Source: an uncultured Alistipes sp. (GTDB lineage: Bacteria > Bacteroidota > Bacteroidia > Bacteroidales > Rikenellaceae). Taken from it: a DNA stretch of 43,215 nt. Every line of letters begins with the position of its first letter. Positions within the stretch are counted from its first letter, which is position 1. The stretch spans positions 1 through 43,215 of the forward strand of contig URRP01000021.1 in NCBI GenBank assembly GCA_900550375.1, given 5' to 3'. The notes under the pieces were generated by a model. That model was given only the letters and a program-made list of their open reading frames with translations. It was not told the DNA's origin and made no database searches. Below are positions 1 through 8,918 of the stretch, one piece after another. The position numbers and the translations under genes were made by a program.

Positions 1-1577
1 TCCAGAACGACATCCTCAAGGAGTTCATGGTGCGCAACACCTATATTTATCCGCCCGAGTTCTCGATGCGCATCATCGCCGACATCTTCGAGTACACCTC
101 GAAGAATATGCCCAAGTTCAACTCGATCTCGATTTCGGGGTATCATATGCAGGAGGCAGGCGCTACGGCGGACATCGAGCTTGCGTATACGCTGGCCGAC
201 GGTCTGGAGTACCTGCGTGCGGGCGTCAACGCCGGCATGTCGGTCGACGCCTTCGCACCGCGTCTGTCGTTCTTCTGGGCTATCGGCATGAATCACTTCA
301 TGGAGATCGCCAAGATGCGTGCGGCGCGTATGCTGTGGGCCAAGATCGTCAAGCAGTTCGATCCGAAGAACCCCAAATCGCTGGCGCTGCGTACCCACTC
401 GCAGACCTCGGGCTGGTCACTCACGGAGCAGGACCCCTTCAACAACGTAGCCCGCACGGCTATCGAGGCGATGGGCGCCGCGTTGGGTCACACCCAATCA
501 CTGCACACCAACGCGCTGGACGAGGCGATCGCTCTGCCGACCGACTTCTCGGCGCGTATCGCCCGTAACACCCAGATTTACATTCAGGAGGAGACCAACA
601 TCTGCCGTCAGGTAGACCCGTGGGCCGGCTCCTACTATGTGGAGAGCCTCACCGAGGAGATCGCACAGAAGGCGTGGGAGCGCATTCAGGAGGTCGAGAA
701 ACTGGGCGGCATGGCCAAGGCGATCGAGACCGGTATCCCGAAGATGCGTATCGAGGAGGCTTCGGCCCGCAAGCAGGCGCGCATCGACTCCGGCGTGGAG
801 AAGATCATCGGTGTCAACGAGTTCCGTCTGGAGAAGGAGGCCCCGATCGATATCCTCGCCGTGGACAATACCGCCGTGCGCGAGAGTCAGATCAAGCGTC
901 TGAAGGAGCTGCGCGCTTCGCGCGACGAGGCTGCCGTGCAGAAGGCGCTGGCCGCCATCACCGAGTGCGTCAAGACCAAGCAGGGCAACCTGCTGGAGTT
1001 GGCCGTCGAGGCTGCGAAGGTGCGTGCTACGCTGGGTGAAATCTCGGATGCCTGCGAGGTGGTCGTAGGTCGATACAAAGCTATTATTCGTTCGATTTCA
1101 GGTGTTTACAGTTCAGAAGTGAAAAACGATACGCAATTCGAGAAGGCGAAGGAGCTGTGCGCTCGGTTCGCCAAGAAGGAGGGCCGTCAGCCGCGCGTGA
1201 TGATCGCGAAACTCGGTCAGGACGGTCACGACCGCGGCGCCAAAGTCGTTGCGACGGGATATGCCGACATCGGTTTCGACGTCGATATGGGTCCGTTGTT
1301 CCAGACGCCAGCCGAGGCTGCGAAGCAGGCCGTCGAGAACGACGTGCACGTGGTGGGCGTTTCGTCGCTCGCGGCGGGTCACCTGACGCTCGTGCCGCAG
1401 ATCATCGCCGAGCTGAAGAAGCTGGGCCGCGAGGACATCGTGGTGATCGTGGGCGGCGTCATTCCGGCGCAGGACTACGACGAGTTGTACCGCGACGGTG
1501 CGGCGGCCATCTTCGGCCCCGGTACGCCGATCGCGACGGCCGCCATCAAGATGCTCGAAATCCTGATGGGCGAGTAA
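1..1577 (+). CDS. mutB: Methylmalonyl-CoA mutase large subunit, 3' part (5' end outside window)
   Basis: Adenosylcobalamin-dependent interconversion of succinyl-CoA and methylmalonyl-CoA, used in propionate formation. The reading frame is open from base 3, so the gene begins upstream; about 525 residues are present against roughly 715 for the family. The catalytic barrel is recognisable by RTHSQTSGWSLTEQDPFNN (about 381-437) and TQSLHTNALDEA (about 493-530). The C-terminal cobalamin domain has the base-off motif DGHDRG (1221-1238) with the cobalt-liganding His, then SSLAAGH (about 1360-1380) and VGGVIP (about 1450-1467). The small subunit would be expected just upstream. A long hairpin follows the stop. 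Identification is secure; the missing N-terminus is a window-edge effect. Confidence 0.96.
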   Translation, partial: QNDILKEFMVRNTYIYPPEFSMRIIADIFEYTSKNMPKFNSISISGYHMQEAGATADIELAYTLADGLEYLRAGVNAGMSVDAFAPRLSFFWAIGMNHFMEIAKMRAARMLWAKIVKQFDPKNPKSLALRTHSQTSGWSLTEQDPFNNVARTAIEAMGAALGHTQSLHTNALDEAIALPTDFSARIARNTQIYIQEETNICRQVDPWAGSYYVESLTEEIAQKAWERIQEVEKLGGMAKAIETGIPKMRIEEASARKQARIDSGVEKIIGVNEFRLEKEAPIDILAVDNTAVRESQIKRLKELRASRDEAAVQKALAAITECVKTKQGNLLELAVEAAKVRATLGEISDACEVVVGRYKAIIRSISGVYSSEVKNDTQFEKAKELCARFAKKEGRQPRVMIAKLGQDGHDRGAKVVATGYADIGFDVDMGPLFQTPAEAAKQAVENDVHVVGVSSLAAGHLTLVPQIIAELKKLGREDIVVIVGGVIPAQDYDELYRDGAAAIFGPGTPIATAAIKMLEILMGE

Positions 1578-1591
1578 GCAGCCGTTCTTTT

Positions 1592-1634
1592 CGTTTGAGC
1601 CGGAGAATTCCACTGGAGTTCTCCGGCTCAAACG
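1592..1634 (+). terminator. Long hairpin after mutB, probable terminator
   Basis: Bases 1592-1607 are the exact reverse complement of 1619-1634. The stem can extend inward through one G-T pair to 20 bp with a 3-base loop. There is no T-run directly after it, so termination is inferred from stem strength and from its place between the mutB stop and the ubiD promoter. Confidence 0.7.
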
Positions 1635-1643
1635 TTGTCGGAG

Positions 1644-1675
1644 GTTGGATTTTTCAGCGGAATATGCTACCTTTG
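1644..1675 (+). promoter_or_regulatory. Bacteroidota-type promoter for the ubiD unit
   Basis: GTTG at 1644-1647, 20 bases, then TACCTTTG at 1668-1675. This fits the Bacteroidota sigma consensus TTTG / TAnnTTTG. The start codon of the decarboxylase is 45 bases downstream. Confidence 0.7.
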
Positions 1676-1720
1676 AAAAGCGGAACCGGATTGCCGGAAA
1701 TAAAATATAAAGAAAAAATC

Positions 1721-3565
1721 ATGCCCTACAACAATCTGCGTGAATTTATCGAACGGCTCGAACGCGAGGGCGAGTTGGTGCGCGTCGCGGCCGAGGTGTC
1801 GCCCGTGGAGGAGATCGCCGAACTGACCGACCGCATGGCCAAGCAGCCCGGTGGCGGCAGGGCGATCCTGTTCGAACGGACGGGAACCGAGTTCCCCGTG
1901 GTGACCAACCTGATGGGTTCCGAGCGCCGCATGGCGCTGGCGCTGGGCGTGGAGTCGCTCGACGGTCTGACGCGGCGCATCGACGCGCTGCTGCACGAGG
2001 CGCTGGCGCCGAAGGCGACGCTGTGGGAGAAGCTGCGGATGCTGCCGCTGTTGGGCGAGATGGCGCGGTGGATGCCCCGCAGCTTACGGGGACGCGGCGC
2101 CTGTCAGGAGGTGGTGCTGCGCGGCGACGCTGCGCGGCTGTCGCTGTTGCCGGTGCTCAAGTGCTGGCCGGCGGACGGCGGGCGGTTCGTCACGCTGCCG
2201 ATGGTGCACACGCTCGATCCCGATACGGGGGTGCGCAACGTAGGGATGTATCGTATGCAGATTTTCGACGACCGCACGACGGGGATGCATTGGCACGTGC
2301 ACAAGACCGGTGCGCGCCATTACGACGCCTACCGGCGACAGGGGCGGCGGATGCCGGTGGCCGTGGCGCTGGGCGGCGATCCTGCCTACACCTATGCCGC
2401 GACGGCGCCGATGCCCGACAATATGGACGAATACCTGTTGGCGGGGTTTCTGCGCCGGCGGCCCGTGCGGCTGGTGCGCTGCCTGACCTGCGAGATCGAG
2501 GTGCCGGCCGACTGCGACTTCGTGATCGAGGGCTATGTCGATCCAGCGGAGGAGAAGACGGTCGAGGGGCCGTTCGGCGACCACACGGGATTCTATTCGC
2601 TCGAAGATCGTTATCCCCGCTTCCACGTGACGGCGATCACGCATCGCCGCGACGCGGTGTATCCTGCTACGGTGGTGGGCGTGCCGCCCGAGGAGGACGC
2701 CTATATCGCGCAGGCGACCGAACGGATTTTTCTGGCGCCGATCCGGCTGGCCGTGCAGCCCGAGGTGCGCGATCTGTGGATGCCGACGGCCGGCACGGCG
2801 CACAATCTCTGCGTCGTCTCGATCGATCGGCGGTACGAGGGGCAGGTGCACAAGGTGGCGCAGTCGCTGTGGGGCGCAGGGCAGATGATGTTCAACAAGT
2901 ATCTCGTCGTCACGGGGGCCGAGACCGAAATCCGCAGCTCCGACGCATTGGCGGCGCTGGTGCGCCGGCTCGATCCGGCACGCGACCTGATTGCAGCCGA
3001 AGGCGTGCTCGACGTGCTCGATCATGCGACGGCGACGACGGGTTTCGGCGGCAAGCTGGCCATCGATCTGACGCAGGCTGCCGCACGGGAGGAGACGCCG
3101 CTGCGACTGCCCGAAGGCTTCGAGCCGTGCGGCGGCGTAGAGAGCGTGACGACCGCGCAGGCCGCGAAATGGCGCACGCTGACGCTGTTCGTCGACCGTG
3201 CAGCGGAGTGCGTCGATGCGGCGGAGTTCTTCGCACGGAACCCCGTGCAGGGGGTGAAATTCGCCGTGCTCTTCGACCGCGAAGCCGAAGGGTTGACGGC
3301 CTCCGAGCTGCTGTGGTTGGCGGCGGCCGACAGCGATCCGCGGCGCGACGTGACGGTGGTCGGAAGCGTCGTGGTCGTCGATGCGCGCAGCAAGCGGTCC
3401 GGCGTGGCGGGGCATCCCGCGCGTTTCCCGAACGTGACTGTCGCCTCGCCCGCGACGGTGGCAGCGGTGGATGCCCGCTGGGCGGAGTACGGGCTGGGCG
3501 AGCCGATGGCGTCGCCGTCGGAGCGTTACCGCCGGTTGTTGTTATCCGATAAAGCTGCGTGGTGA
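1721..3565 (+). CDS. UbiD-family (prenylated-FMN) decarboxylase
   Basis: 614-residue UbiD-family decarboxylase; members use prenylated FMN to decarboxylate aromatic or unsaturated acids, in Bacteroidota usually annotated as a menaquinone-pathway decarboxylase. Seen: GMYRMQIFDDRTTGMHWHVH, which matches the cofactor/metal-binding region, and the family signature EGPFGDHTGFYS followed by HRRDAVYPATVVG. At 614 residues it is of the long type, against about 490 for E. coli UbiD. The frame is open far upstream inside mutB, but the ATG at 1721 is chosen because MPYNNLREFIERLEREGEL is a typical UbiD N-terminus and an AT-rich leader and promoter precede it. The stop overlaps the next start (TGATG). 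The substrate is not shown by the sequence; no ubiX is in the window. Confidence 0.88.
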   Translation: MPYNNLREFIERLEREGELVRVAAEVSPVEEIAELTDRMAKQPGGGRAILFERTGTEFPVVTNLMGSERRMALALGVESLDGLTRRIDALLHEALAPKATLWEKLRMLPLLGEMARWMPRSLRGRGACQEVVLRGDAARLSLLPVLKCWPADGGRFVTLPMVHTLDPDTGVRNVGMYRMQIFDDRTTGMHWHVHKTGARHYDAYRRQGRRMPVAVALGGDPAYTYAATAPMPDNMDEYLLAGFLRRRPVRLVRCLTCEIEVPADCDFVIEGYVDPAEEKTVEGPFGDHTGFYSLEDRYPRFHVTAITHRRDAVYPATVVGVPPEEDAYIAQATERIFLAPIRLAVQPEVRDLWMPTAGTAHNLCVVSIDRRYEGQVHKVAQSLWGAGQMMFNKYLVVTGAETEIRSSDALAALVRRLDPARDLIAAEGVLDVLDHATATTGFGGKLAIDLTQAAAREETPLRLPEGFEPCGGVESVTTAQAAKWRTLTLFVDRAAECVDAAEFFARNPVQGVKFAVLFDREAEGLTASELLWLAAADSDPRRDVTVVGSVVVVDARSKRSGVAGHPARFPNVTVASPATVAAVDARWAEYGLGEPMASPSERYRRLLLSDKAAW

Positions 3566-4611
3566 TGTGGTCGCGCGACGATCGACGGACGCTCATTCTG
3601 CTGCTGCCGCTGTTGGTGCTGGCCGTGGCGGCTTTTCTGCTGCTCGAACCGAAAGCTGCGCGGAAAGCTGCGCCGAAGACCGAGATGCCGGCGGATGCGG
3701 CGGAGCTTTTCGACTTCGATCCCAATACGGTCGATTACCGTGCACTGCGGCGGCTGGGTTTCACGAAGCAGGATGCAGCGGGTGTGCTGCGGTTTCGTGC
3801 GGCGGGCAAGGTCTTCCGCATACCGGAGGATTTCGCCGCCTGCTATCAGGTGAGCGATTCGATGTACGACCGGCTGGAACCCCATATAAAGATCGGTACG
3901 GAGTACCGCTTCCGGCCCCGCCGCGACAGTGTGCAACGGTTGCGCAAGCCCTTCGAACGCCGCGAACGGGTCGCGGTGCCTTTGGTGCCGTTCCGCATCG
4001 ATACGATGACCGCGCGGTTTCTGCGCGCCATCGGCTTTACGAAGCGGCAGGCCGAGGCGATCGCCGACTACAATACCCTCGTGGGCGGTTTTCGTGACGA
4101 GGAGGAGCTGTGCGACTATCCGATCATCGGCGATTCGGCCGGCCGGCGTCTGGCCGCCTATGCGATCTTCCCCGAACGGCGGCGTCCGCTGCACGATCCG
4201 GTGGAGCTGAATACGGCCGACTCGGCGGCGCTGCGCGCGGTAAGCGGCATCGGGGAGAAGACCGTCGGGGAGATTCTCGACTACCGGCGCCGGTTGGGCG
4301 GCTTCTGCCGCGTGGAGCAGCTGGCAGAAGTTCGGGGCGTCACGGAACGCAATTATGAGCGGATTGTGAAACAAATTTCGGTCGATAGTTGCAAAATTTC
4401 AAAAATAGATATTAACTTTGCAACTCCGAAAGCGATGGCGGAGCATCCCTACATTGCACCGCGCACACTTCGGAAGATTTTGAAACAAAGACAATTGAAA
4501 GGAGGCTGGAGTACCTTAGAGGAGTTGATCGAAGGCGAAATACTGACACGCGAGGAGGCAGCGAGACTGCGTCCTTATCTTCGCTTCGGGGGTACGAATG
4601 ACGGAAAATGA
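3565..4611 (+). CDS. Membrane-anchored helix-hairpin-helix (ComEA-like) protein
   Basis: 348 residues from the ATG at 3565, which overlaps the ubiD stop by one base; GTG codons at 3559 and 3562 are alternative starts. A charged N-terminus precedes one hydrophobic helix (about residues 9-28), so the body is probably periplasmic. The rest contains several helix-hairpin-helix units: LNTADSAALRAVSGIGEKT is the classic ComEA-type motif, VRGVTERNYERIV continues it, and FDFDPNTVDYRALRRLGF and IDINFATPKAMAEHPYI are related units. HhH domains bind DNA non-specifically; ComEA is a DNA-uptake receptor, but whether this one serves competence is unknown. The 3' third contains an AT-rich patch holding a promoter-like sequence (4388-4420). 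Confidence 0.85.
   Translation: MWSRDDRRTLILLLPLLVLAVAAFLLLEPKAARKAAPKTEMPADAAELFDFDPNTVDYRALRRLGFTKQDAAGVLRFRAAGKVFRIPEDFAACYQVSDSMYDRLEPHIKIGTEYRFRPRRDSVQRLRKPFERRERVAVPLVPFRIDTMTARFLRAIGFTKRQAEAIADYNTLVGGFRDEEELCDYPIIGDSAGRRLAAYAIFPERRRPLHDPVELNTADSAALRAVSGIGEKTVGEILDYRRRLGGFCRVEQLAEVRGVTERNYERIVKQISVDSCKISKIDINFATPKAMAEHPYIAPRTLRKILKQRQLKGGWSTLEELIEGEILTREEAARLRPYLRFGGTNDGK
4388..4420 (+). promoter_or_regulatory. Promoter-like sequence inside the HhH gene, possibly for rpsU
   Basis: GTTG at 4388-4391, 21 bases, then TAACTTTG at 4413-4420, matching the Bacteroidota consensus, in an unusually AT-rich stretch of a GC-rich gene. It would give rpsU a leader of about 275 bases. No better promoter was found between 4612 and 4702. 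Confidence 0.45.
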
Positions 4612-4702
4612 CGATTGACACACCTTTCGACGGCCGGCGGAGGCCGCAATGATCCGCAACCTTTCAAAAAGATTCAGTAAAACATTAAAATTAAGGAATA
4701 GT

Positions 4703-4894
4703 ATGATTATCATGCCGGTTAAAGAGGGCGAAAACATCGAGAAGGCCCTCAAGAAATTCAAGCGTAAATACGAGCGTACGGGTGTTCTGAAGGAGCTGCG
4801 CCGTCGTAAGTATTTCACCAAGCCGTCGATCGCCAAGCGCGAAGCGATGCAGCACGCCGTCTACGTGGAGCACATGAACCGCGATGACGAATAG
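4703..4894 (+). CDS. rpsU: 30S ribosomal protein S21
   Basis: 63-residue S21 of the Bacteroidota type, a small basic protein of the 30S head region. Seen: MIIMPVKEGENIEKALKKF followed by a Lys/Arg-rich helix (KRKYERTG, ELRRRKYFTKPS). The frame is open to 4649, but the ATG at 4703 gives the normal family N-terminus and follows an AT-rich leader with AAGGA at 4694-4698. A strong terminator follows 24 bases after the stop. Confidence 0.95.
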   Translation: MIIMPVKEGENIEKALKKFKRKYERTGVLKELRRRKYFTKPSIAKREAMQHAVYVEHMNRDDE

Positions 4895-4918
4895 TTCGAC
4901 TCGGTCGGCTGAAAGCTG

Positions 4919-4956
4919 GACAGGCAACTTTTTTGAAGGTTGCCTGTCTTTTTTTT
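4919..4956 (+). terminator. Rho-independent terminator after rpsU
   Basis: Perfect 10-bp stem, GACAGGCAAC (4919-4928) with GTTGCCTGTC (4939-4948), extendable by three pairs inward, followed directly by eight T. Confidence 0.92.
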
Positions 4957-5037
4957 GCAAATTCTATCACCGAATTTTCTGAAAATTATTATATTTACGA
5001 ACTCATATCAGGTTACCTTTAATTTAAATTTATTCGC

Positions 5038-8000
5038 ATGAAAAAACTGTTTTTCTTGGCGGCGCTGTTGTGTACGGCGTTGGCCGGCTGCGAGTACGAC
5101 GATTCGAATGTGCAGGAACGACTTGACGGTCTGGAAGATCGGGTCGCTGCACTCGAAAAAGCCGTAAACACGCTCAACACGAATGTTTCTACCTTGCAGT
5201 CGTTCGTCGACGGCAAGCTCTTCATCACCTCGGTGACCGAAAATCCCGAAGGGGGGGGGTACACGCTTTCGCTGGTAACGTCTAACGGCGAAGCGTCGGA
5301 GATCGTCATCAAGAACGGCGAAGACGGAGCGGCTCCCGTCGTGGGCGTCAAACTCGACACCGACGGGAAGTATTACTGGACGCTCGACGGCGAGTTTATC
5401 AAAGAGGACGGGAAGAAGATTCCCGTTACGGGCGACGACGGCGTGACGCCTGTTTTCAAAATCGAGAACGATACATGGTATGTCTCCTATGACAAGGAGG
5501 TTACGTGGAAGGAGTGCGGCCGGGCGACGGGCGCCGACGGCGACGCCTTCTTCAAGAAGGTCGAGCTGAGCGAGGACGGCCGTTACGTCCATCTGACGCT
5601 CGCCGACGGCCAGACGGTGCTGACGCTGGAACTTTACACGGGATTCGGCATTGCGTTCGAATCGGGTTCCGGCTTTGTGTCGCCGGGCGGAAAGATCGAT
5701 ATTCCCTTCGTGCTTACGGTCGCCGACGACAAGACCGTCGTCGAGACGATTGCCAAAGGAAACTGGGAGGCCGAAGTGGTGATGGACGGTACGACGGGCG
5801 GCAAGATCGCCGTTACGGCTCCTGCCGAAAGCTCGACGGGCCGCGTGATCGTTCTGCTGAGCGACGGCGCATCGAAGACGATCATGAAGACGCTGACCTT
5901 CGTTTCGGGCGTGATGAACGTCTCGACCCAGTCGCAGGAGGCTGCGGCTGCCGGCGGAACGGCCAACTTCGAGTTGCAGACCGATGTCGATTTCGAAGTC
6001 GTGATTCCCGATGAAGTCAAGGGGTGGATATCGCGCATCGAGACACGCGCGCTGCGCGACGAAACGCTGACCTTCGACGTGAAGGCCAACGATACGGGCG
6101 AAGACCGGACGGCGAAGATCGAACTGGCCTGTGCGGGGACGGTGGTCGAGACGCTGCTGATCTATCAGATGCCCGACTTCGATCCGGCCGCGTTCGTGGC
6201 CAAGGTCGCCGTGACGGACAAGATGGCGAATACGCTCATCCTTCCGCTGGACGGTACGGTGAACGCCACCGTGGCGTGGGGCGACGGTACGACCGATGCG
6301 GTTACGGAGGTGCGCCCTCAGCATGTCTACGAGAAGGCGGGCGAATACTATGTGACGGTGACGGGTACGGTTACGGGTCTCGGCAACCGACTGACCAAAA
6401 CCAGCCAGAACGCCATCGTGCGTGTGGTACAGTGGGGACAGCTGGGGCTGGAGTCGCTCAATGAGGCGTTCTATAACAATAAAGGACTTGCGCAGGTAGC
6501 GTTGCCCGAAGAGGGCGCTTTCGCCAAGGTGACCACGACAGACGATATGTTCTACAACTGTACGCTGCTTGAAGAGATCCCCGTCGGACTGATCGACCGG
6601 TGTACGGAGCTTACGACCGTGGAGTCGATGTTCTCGGGCTGCACGGCGTTGACGTCTATTCCTGCGGGATTCTTCGATAAGTGTCCGAAGATCACGTCAG
6701 TGGCTTCGGTGTTCAAGGGCTGCAAGAAAGTGACGGAGATTCCCGCCGGATTGTTCGACCTCCTGCCGGAGGTGACCGACCTGTCGAGTGTCTTCTACGG
6801 CACCGGAATTACGACCGTTCCCGATGGAATTTTCAACAAACAGACGAAGGCGACGGCGCTGGGGAGTGCTTTCTACGGCTGTACGGCGCTGACGACGGTT
6901 CCGGAGGATCTCTTCGCCAGCCAGACGGAGGTTACCAGCATCGTGTCGCTCTTCAAGGGCTGCACGGCACTGGAATCGATACCTGCCGGGCTGTTTGATC
7001 CCTTCACGAAGATAACCTCTATGAGCAGCCTGTTCAGCGGCTGTACGTTGCTGGGCAACCTCCCCGCAGGACTGTTCGACAAGGTGGGAAGCAATATGGC
7101 CGCGGACGGGAAGCTGGATGTATCCTATCTCTTCGAGAACTGTAAGAAGATGACCGATTTCCCGACGCTGGCCAACCTCCCGAGAGTAACGAATGTTGCG
7201 GCCTTCTGGAAAGGATGTACGGCCCTGACGACGGTTCCTGCCGACTATTTCCCCGCGGATTGCGAAGCGGCCATTTCGGTGGCCAATATGTTCAACGGCT
7301 GTACGTCGCTCAAGACCCTTCCGGCCGGTCTGTTGAAGAGCTGCACCGGTATAACGATCTCTTCGAACATGTTCCAGAGCTGCACGTCGCTCGAGACGCT
7401 TCCCGAAGGACTGTTCGATGCGATGAGCAAATGTACGAATATCAAGGAGATGTTCAAGGGGTGTACGTCGCTCGAATCGTTGCCCGCGACGCTGTTCGAC
7501 AAGATGACGTCGATCAACGCGACAGCTTCGGCCTTCTACGGGTGTACCGCCTTCACGGGCGAATCGCCCTATATGACCGTTGAGGTCGAAGGCAAACAGG
7601 TGAAGGTACACCTCTACGATCGGGTCGACTACAAAGACCTCTTTGAGAAGGTACCGGATTCGGCAGTAAACAGCGGAAGAGACGTCAAGGACTGCTTCAA
7701 GAACTGTACGAAGATGGCCGACTACGCGATCGCCCCCATCGCATGGGGCGGTACCGGCGACGGTACGACGGCTGCGCCGACCATTACCCTCTCCCATGCA
7801 GCTCCCGTGGGCTTAGAGTATCACGCCATCGACTTTACGGTCAAGGGTACGGAGTTCAAATCGGGCAAATACATCATCGGTACGACGCAGCTCGTACAGA
7901 GCGTGCTCGACGAGTTCGACGGCGATATGGTGAAGGCGACCAATAAATACGGCATAGCGTTCTCGGCCACGCAGCTCAAAGAGTTGATGTCGGAGACGGG

Positions 8001-8823
8001 GCTGGTGCTCGATTTCCATAATCTCGAGCCGCAGACCGAATATACGCTGCTCGTGCGCGGCAACAACGTTCACGGGACGATCTTCGAAACTGCGGTTGTC
8101 ACGACAGCAGCCCGTCCGCAGGGCAGCGCCGAGTACGAACGTTACATCGGTACGTGGACCGTTACCACCACCTCGTCGGAGGTTACCAAGCAGCCGCAGA
8201 CTTATACCATCCGCATCGAGCCGTATCGCAACGACGTAAGTTACAGGGTCTACGACTGGGGAGCTACCTTCTTGGGAAGCGGGAAACCGGCTGCCGGAGA
8301 AGAGGCGGAAGTGGATCCTTACCCCTTCTATATGACCTATAAGGGGGATGGTTCGGTCGAGATCAACTCCTTCGATGATCTGGGCATGTACGGTTGGTCG
8401 AGCTATGTGTATATCCGTTATCGGTTCCTCAACCAACAATCGCAGCCGTCGATCTGGATCACGCGCGATCCGCTCGTCAAGGGGACGTACGATACCGCCT
8501 CGAACGAGATCACGATCACTTGTGATACGTTCAACGACACGGAGGGCATCACGCATCAGATTACCGGTTTCGATTACGTGCTCTATTCCAGCAGTGTCGG
8601 GTATTATGAAGCGAAGAATCTCATCAAGCCGGGGTATCTGATCGACGACTCGAAGGTCGATTACGGCGTAGGTCCCTACAAGTTGACCAAGGCCGCTGCC
8701 GCGACGTCGGCTTCGGTGAAGAAATCGGCTGCGAAATTCGAATCGCTGCGTCCGACCGAGGCGAAGGCACCGGCCGCTGCGCCCGCCGGAATCCACCGGC
8801 TGTCGATGATGTCGGTTCACTGA
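5038..8823 (+). CDS. Large surface lipoprotein: coiled coil, DUF4988-like and BACON/PKD-like domains, BspA-like leucine-rich repeats
   Basis: 1261 residues. The N-terminus MKKLFFLAALLCTALAGC is an SPII signal with lipidated Cys18; the acidic residues after it (EYDD) resemble the Bacteroidota surface-export signal. In order: coiled coil (about 25-60); Gly/Asp-rich DUF4988-like region (to about 200); two Ig-like domains, the second BACON-like (about 293-380); PKD-like unit with VAWGDGTTDAV (about 385-450); about 13 repeats of some 27 residues with consensus FxGCTALxxIPAGLFDK (about 474-898); an FN3-like domain ending near residue 1025; and a C-terminal beta domain of about 200 residues with an Ala/Lys-rich tail. 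Nine consecutive G at 5251-5259 encode three Gly. Homologues are surface adhesins or glycan-associated proteins, but no ligand can be read here. No SusC/SusD pair is adjacent. Confidence 0.85.
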   Translation: MKKLFFLAALLCTALAGCEYDDSNVQERLDGLEDRVAALEKAVNTLNTNVSTLQSFVDGKLFITSVTENPEGGGYTLSLVTSNGEASEIVIKNGEDGAAPVVGVKLDTDGKYYWTLDGEFIKEDGKKIPVTGDDGVTPVFKIENDTWYVSYDKEVTWKECGRATGADGDAFFKKVELSEDGRYVHLTLADGQTVLTLELYTGFGIAFESGSGFVSPGGKIDIPFVLTVADDKTVVETIAKGNWEAEVVMDGTTGGKIAVTAPAESSTGRVIVLLSDGASKTIMKTLTFVSGVMNVSTQSQEAAAAGGTANFELQTDVDFEVVIPDEVKGWISRIETRALRDETLTFDVKANDTGEDRTAKIELACAGTVVETLLIYQMPDFDPAAFVAKVAVTDKMANTLILPLDGTVNATVAWGDGTTDAVTEVRPQHVYEKAGEYYVTVTGTVTGLGNRLTKTSQNAIVRVVQWGQLGLESLNEAFYNNKGLAQVALPEEGAFAKVTTTDDMFYNCTLLEEIPVGLIDRCTELTTVESMFSGCTALTSIPAGFFDKCPKITSVASVFKGCKKVTEIPAGLFDLLPEVTDLSSVFYGTGITTVPDGIFNKQTKATALGSAFYGCTALTTVPEDLFASQTEVTSIVSLFKGCTALESIPAGLFDPFTKITSMSSLFSGCTLLGNLPAGLFDKVGSNMAADGKLDVSYLFENCKKMTDFPTLANLPRVTNVAAFWKGCTALTTVPADYFPADCEAAISVANMFNGCTSLKTLPAGLLKSCTGITISSNMFQSCTSLETLPEGLFDAMSKCTNIKEMFKGCTSLESLPATLFDKMTSINATASAFYGCTAFTGESPYMTVEVEGKQVKVHLYDRVDYKDLFEKVPDSAVNSGRDVKDCFKNCTKMADYAIAPIAWGGTGDGTTAAPTITLSHAAPVGLEYHAIDFTVKGTEFKSGKYIIGTTQLVQSVLDEFDGDMVKATNKYGIAFSATQLKELMSETGLVLDFHNLEPQTEYTLLVRGNNVHGTIFETAVVTTAARPQGSAEYERYIGTWTVTTTSSEVTKQPQTYTIRIEPYRNDVSYRVYDWGATFLGSGKPAAGEEAEVDPYPFYMTYKGDGSVEINSFDDLGMYGWSSYVYIRYRFLNQQSQPSIWITRDPLVKGTYDTASNEITITCDTFNDTEGITHQITGFDYVLYSSSVGYYEAKNLIKPGYLIDDSKVDYGVGPYKLTKAAAATSASVKKSAAKFESLRPTEAKAPAAAPAGIHRLSMMSVH
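5251..5259 (+). repeat. G9 homopolymer inside the lipoprotein gene
   Basis: Nine consecutive G encode Gly72-Gly74 in the sequence ENPEGGGYTLS. A change of one base would put the frame out about 70 codons after the start, which is the usual arrangement of a contingency locus. As read, the gene is ON. Confidence 0.9.
6457..7730 (+). repeat. Tandem BspA-like leucine-rich repeats in the lipoprotein gene
   Basis: About 13 imperfect copies of an 81-base (27-residue) unit with core FxGCTxLxxIPxGLF. Nearly every unit keeps a Cys in the GCT position; the copy at about 6790-6830 (FYGTGITTVP) lacks it. Unit length varies, with a longer insert near 7085-7125. Repeats share protein sequence more than DNA identity. 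Confidence 0.85.
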
Positions 8824-8845
8824 GGGTTTTCCCTGTAAGTTGACG

Positions 8846-8880
8846 ACTCCGTCCCGAAATCATTCGGGACGGAGTTTTTT
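8846..8880 (+). terminator. Rho-independent terminator after the lipoprotein gene
   Basis: 13-bp perfect stem (8846-8858 with 8863-8875), loop ATCA, then a T-run through 8880. Confidence 0.93.
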
Positions 8881-8918
8881 CGTATTTAGCCGCAATTTTA
8901 TCCCTCCGCCCGATTTCG

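Noticed and set aside
1157..1720. Upstream extension of the UbiD reading frame by about 188 codons.
   Set aside because: It lies in another frame of mutB, crosses the terminator hairpin and the promoter, and is Arg/Gly-rich in the manner of a shadow frame. The ATG at 1721 gives the family N-terminus.
4895..5037. Promoter of the large lipoprotein gene (TATATTTA at 4990-4997 or TACCTTTA at 5014-5021).
   Set aside because: Both are one base off consensus and neither has a -33 element at the right distance, so no site was called.
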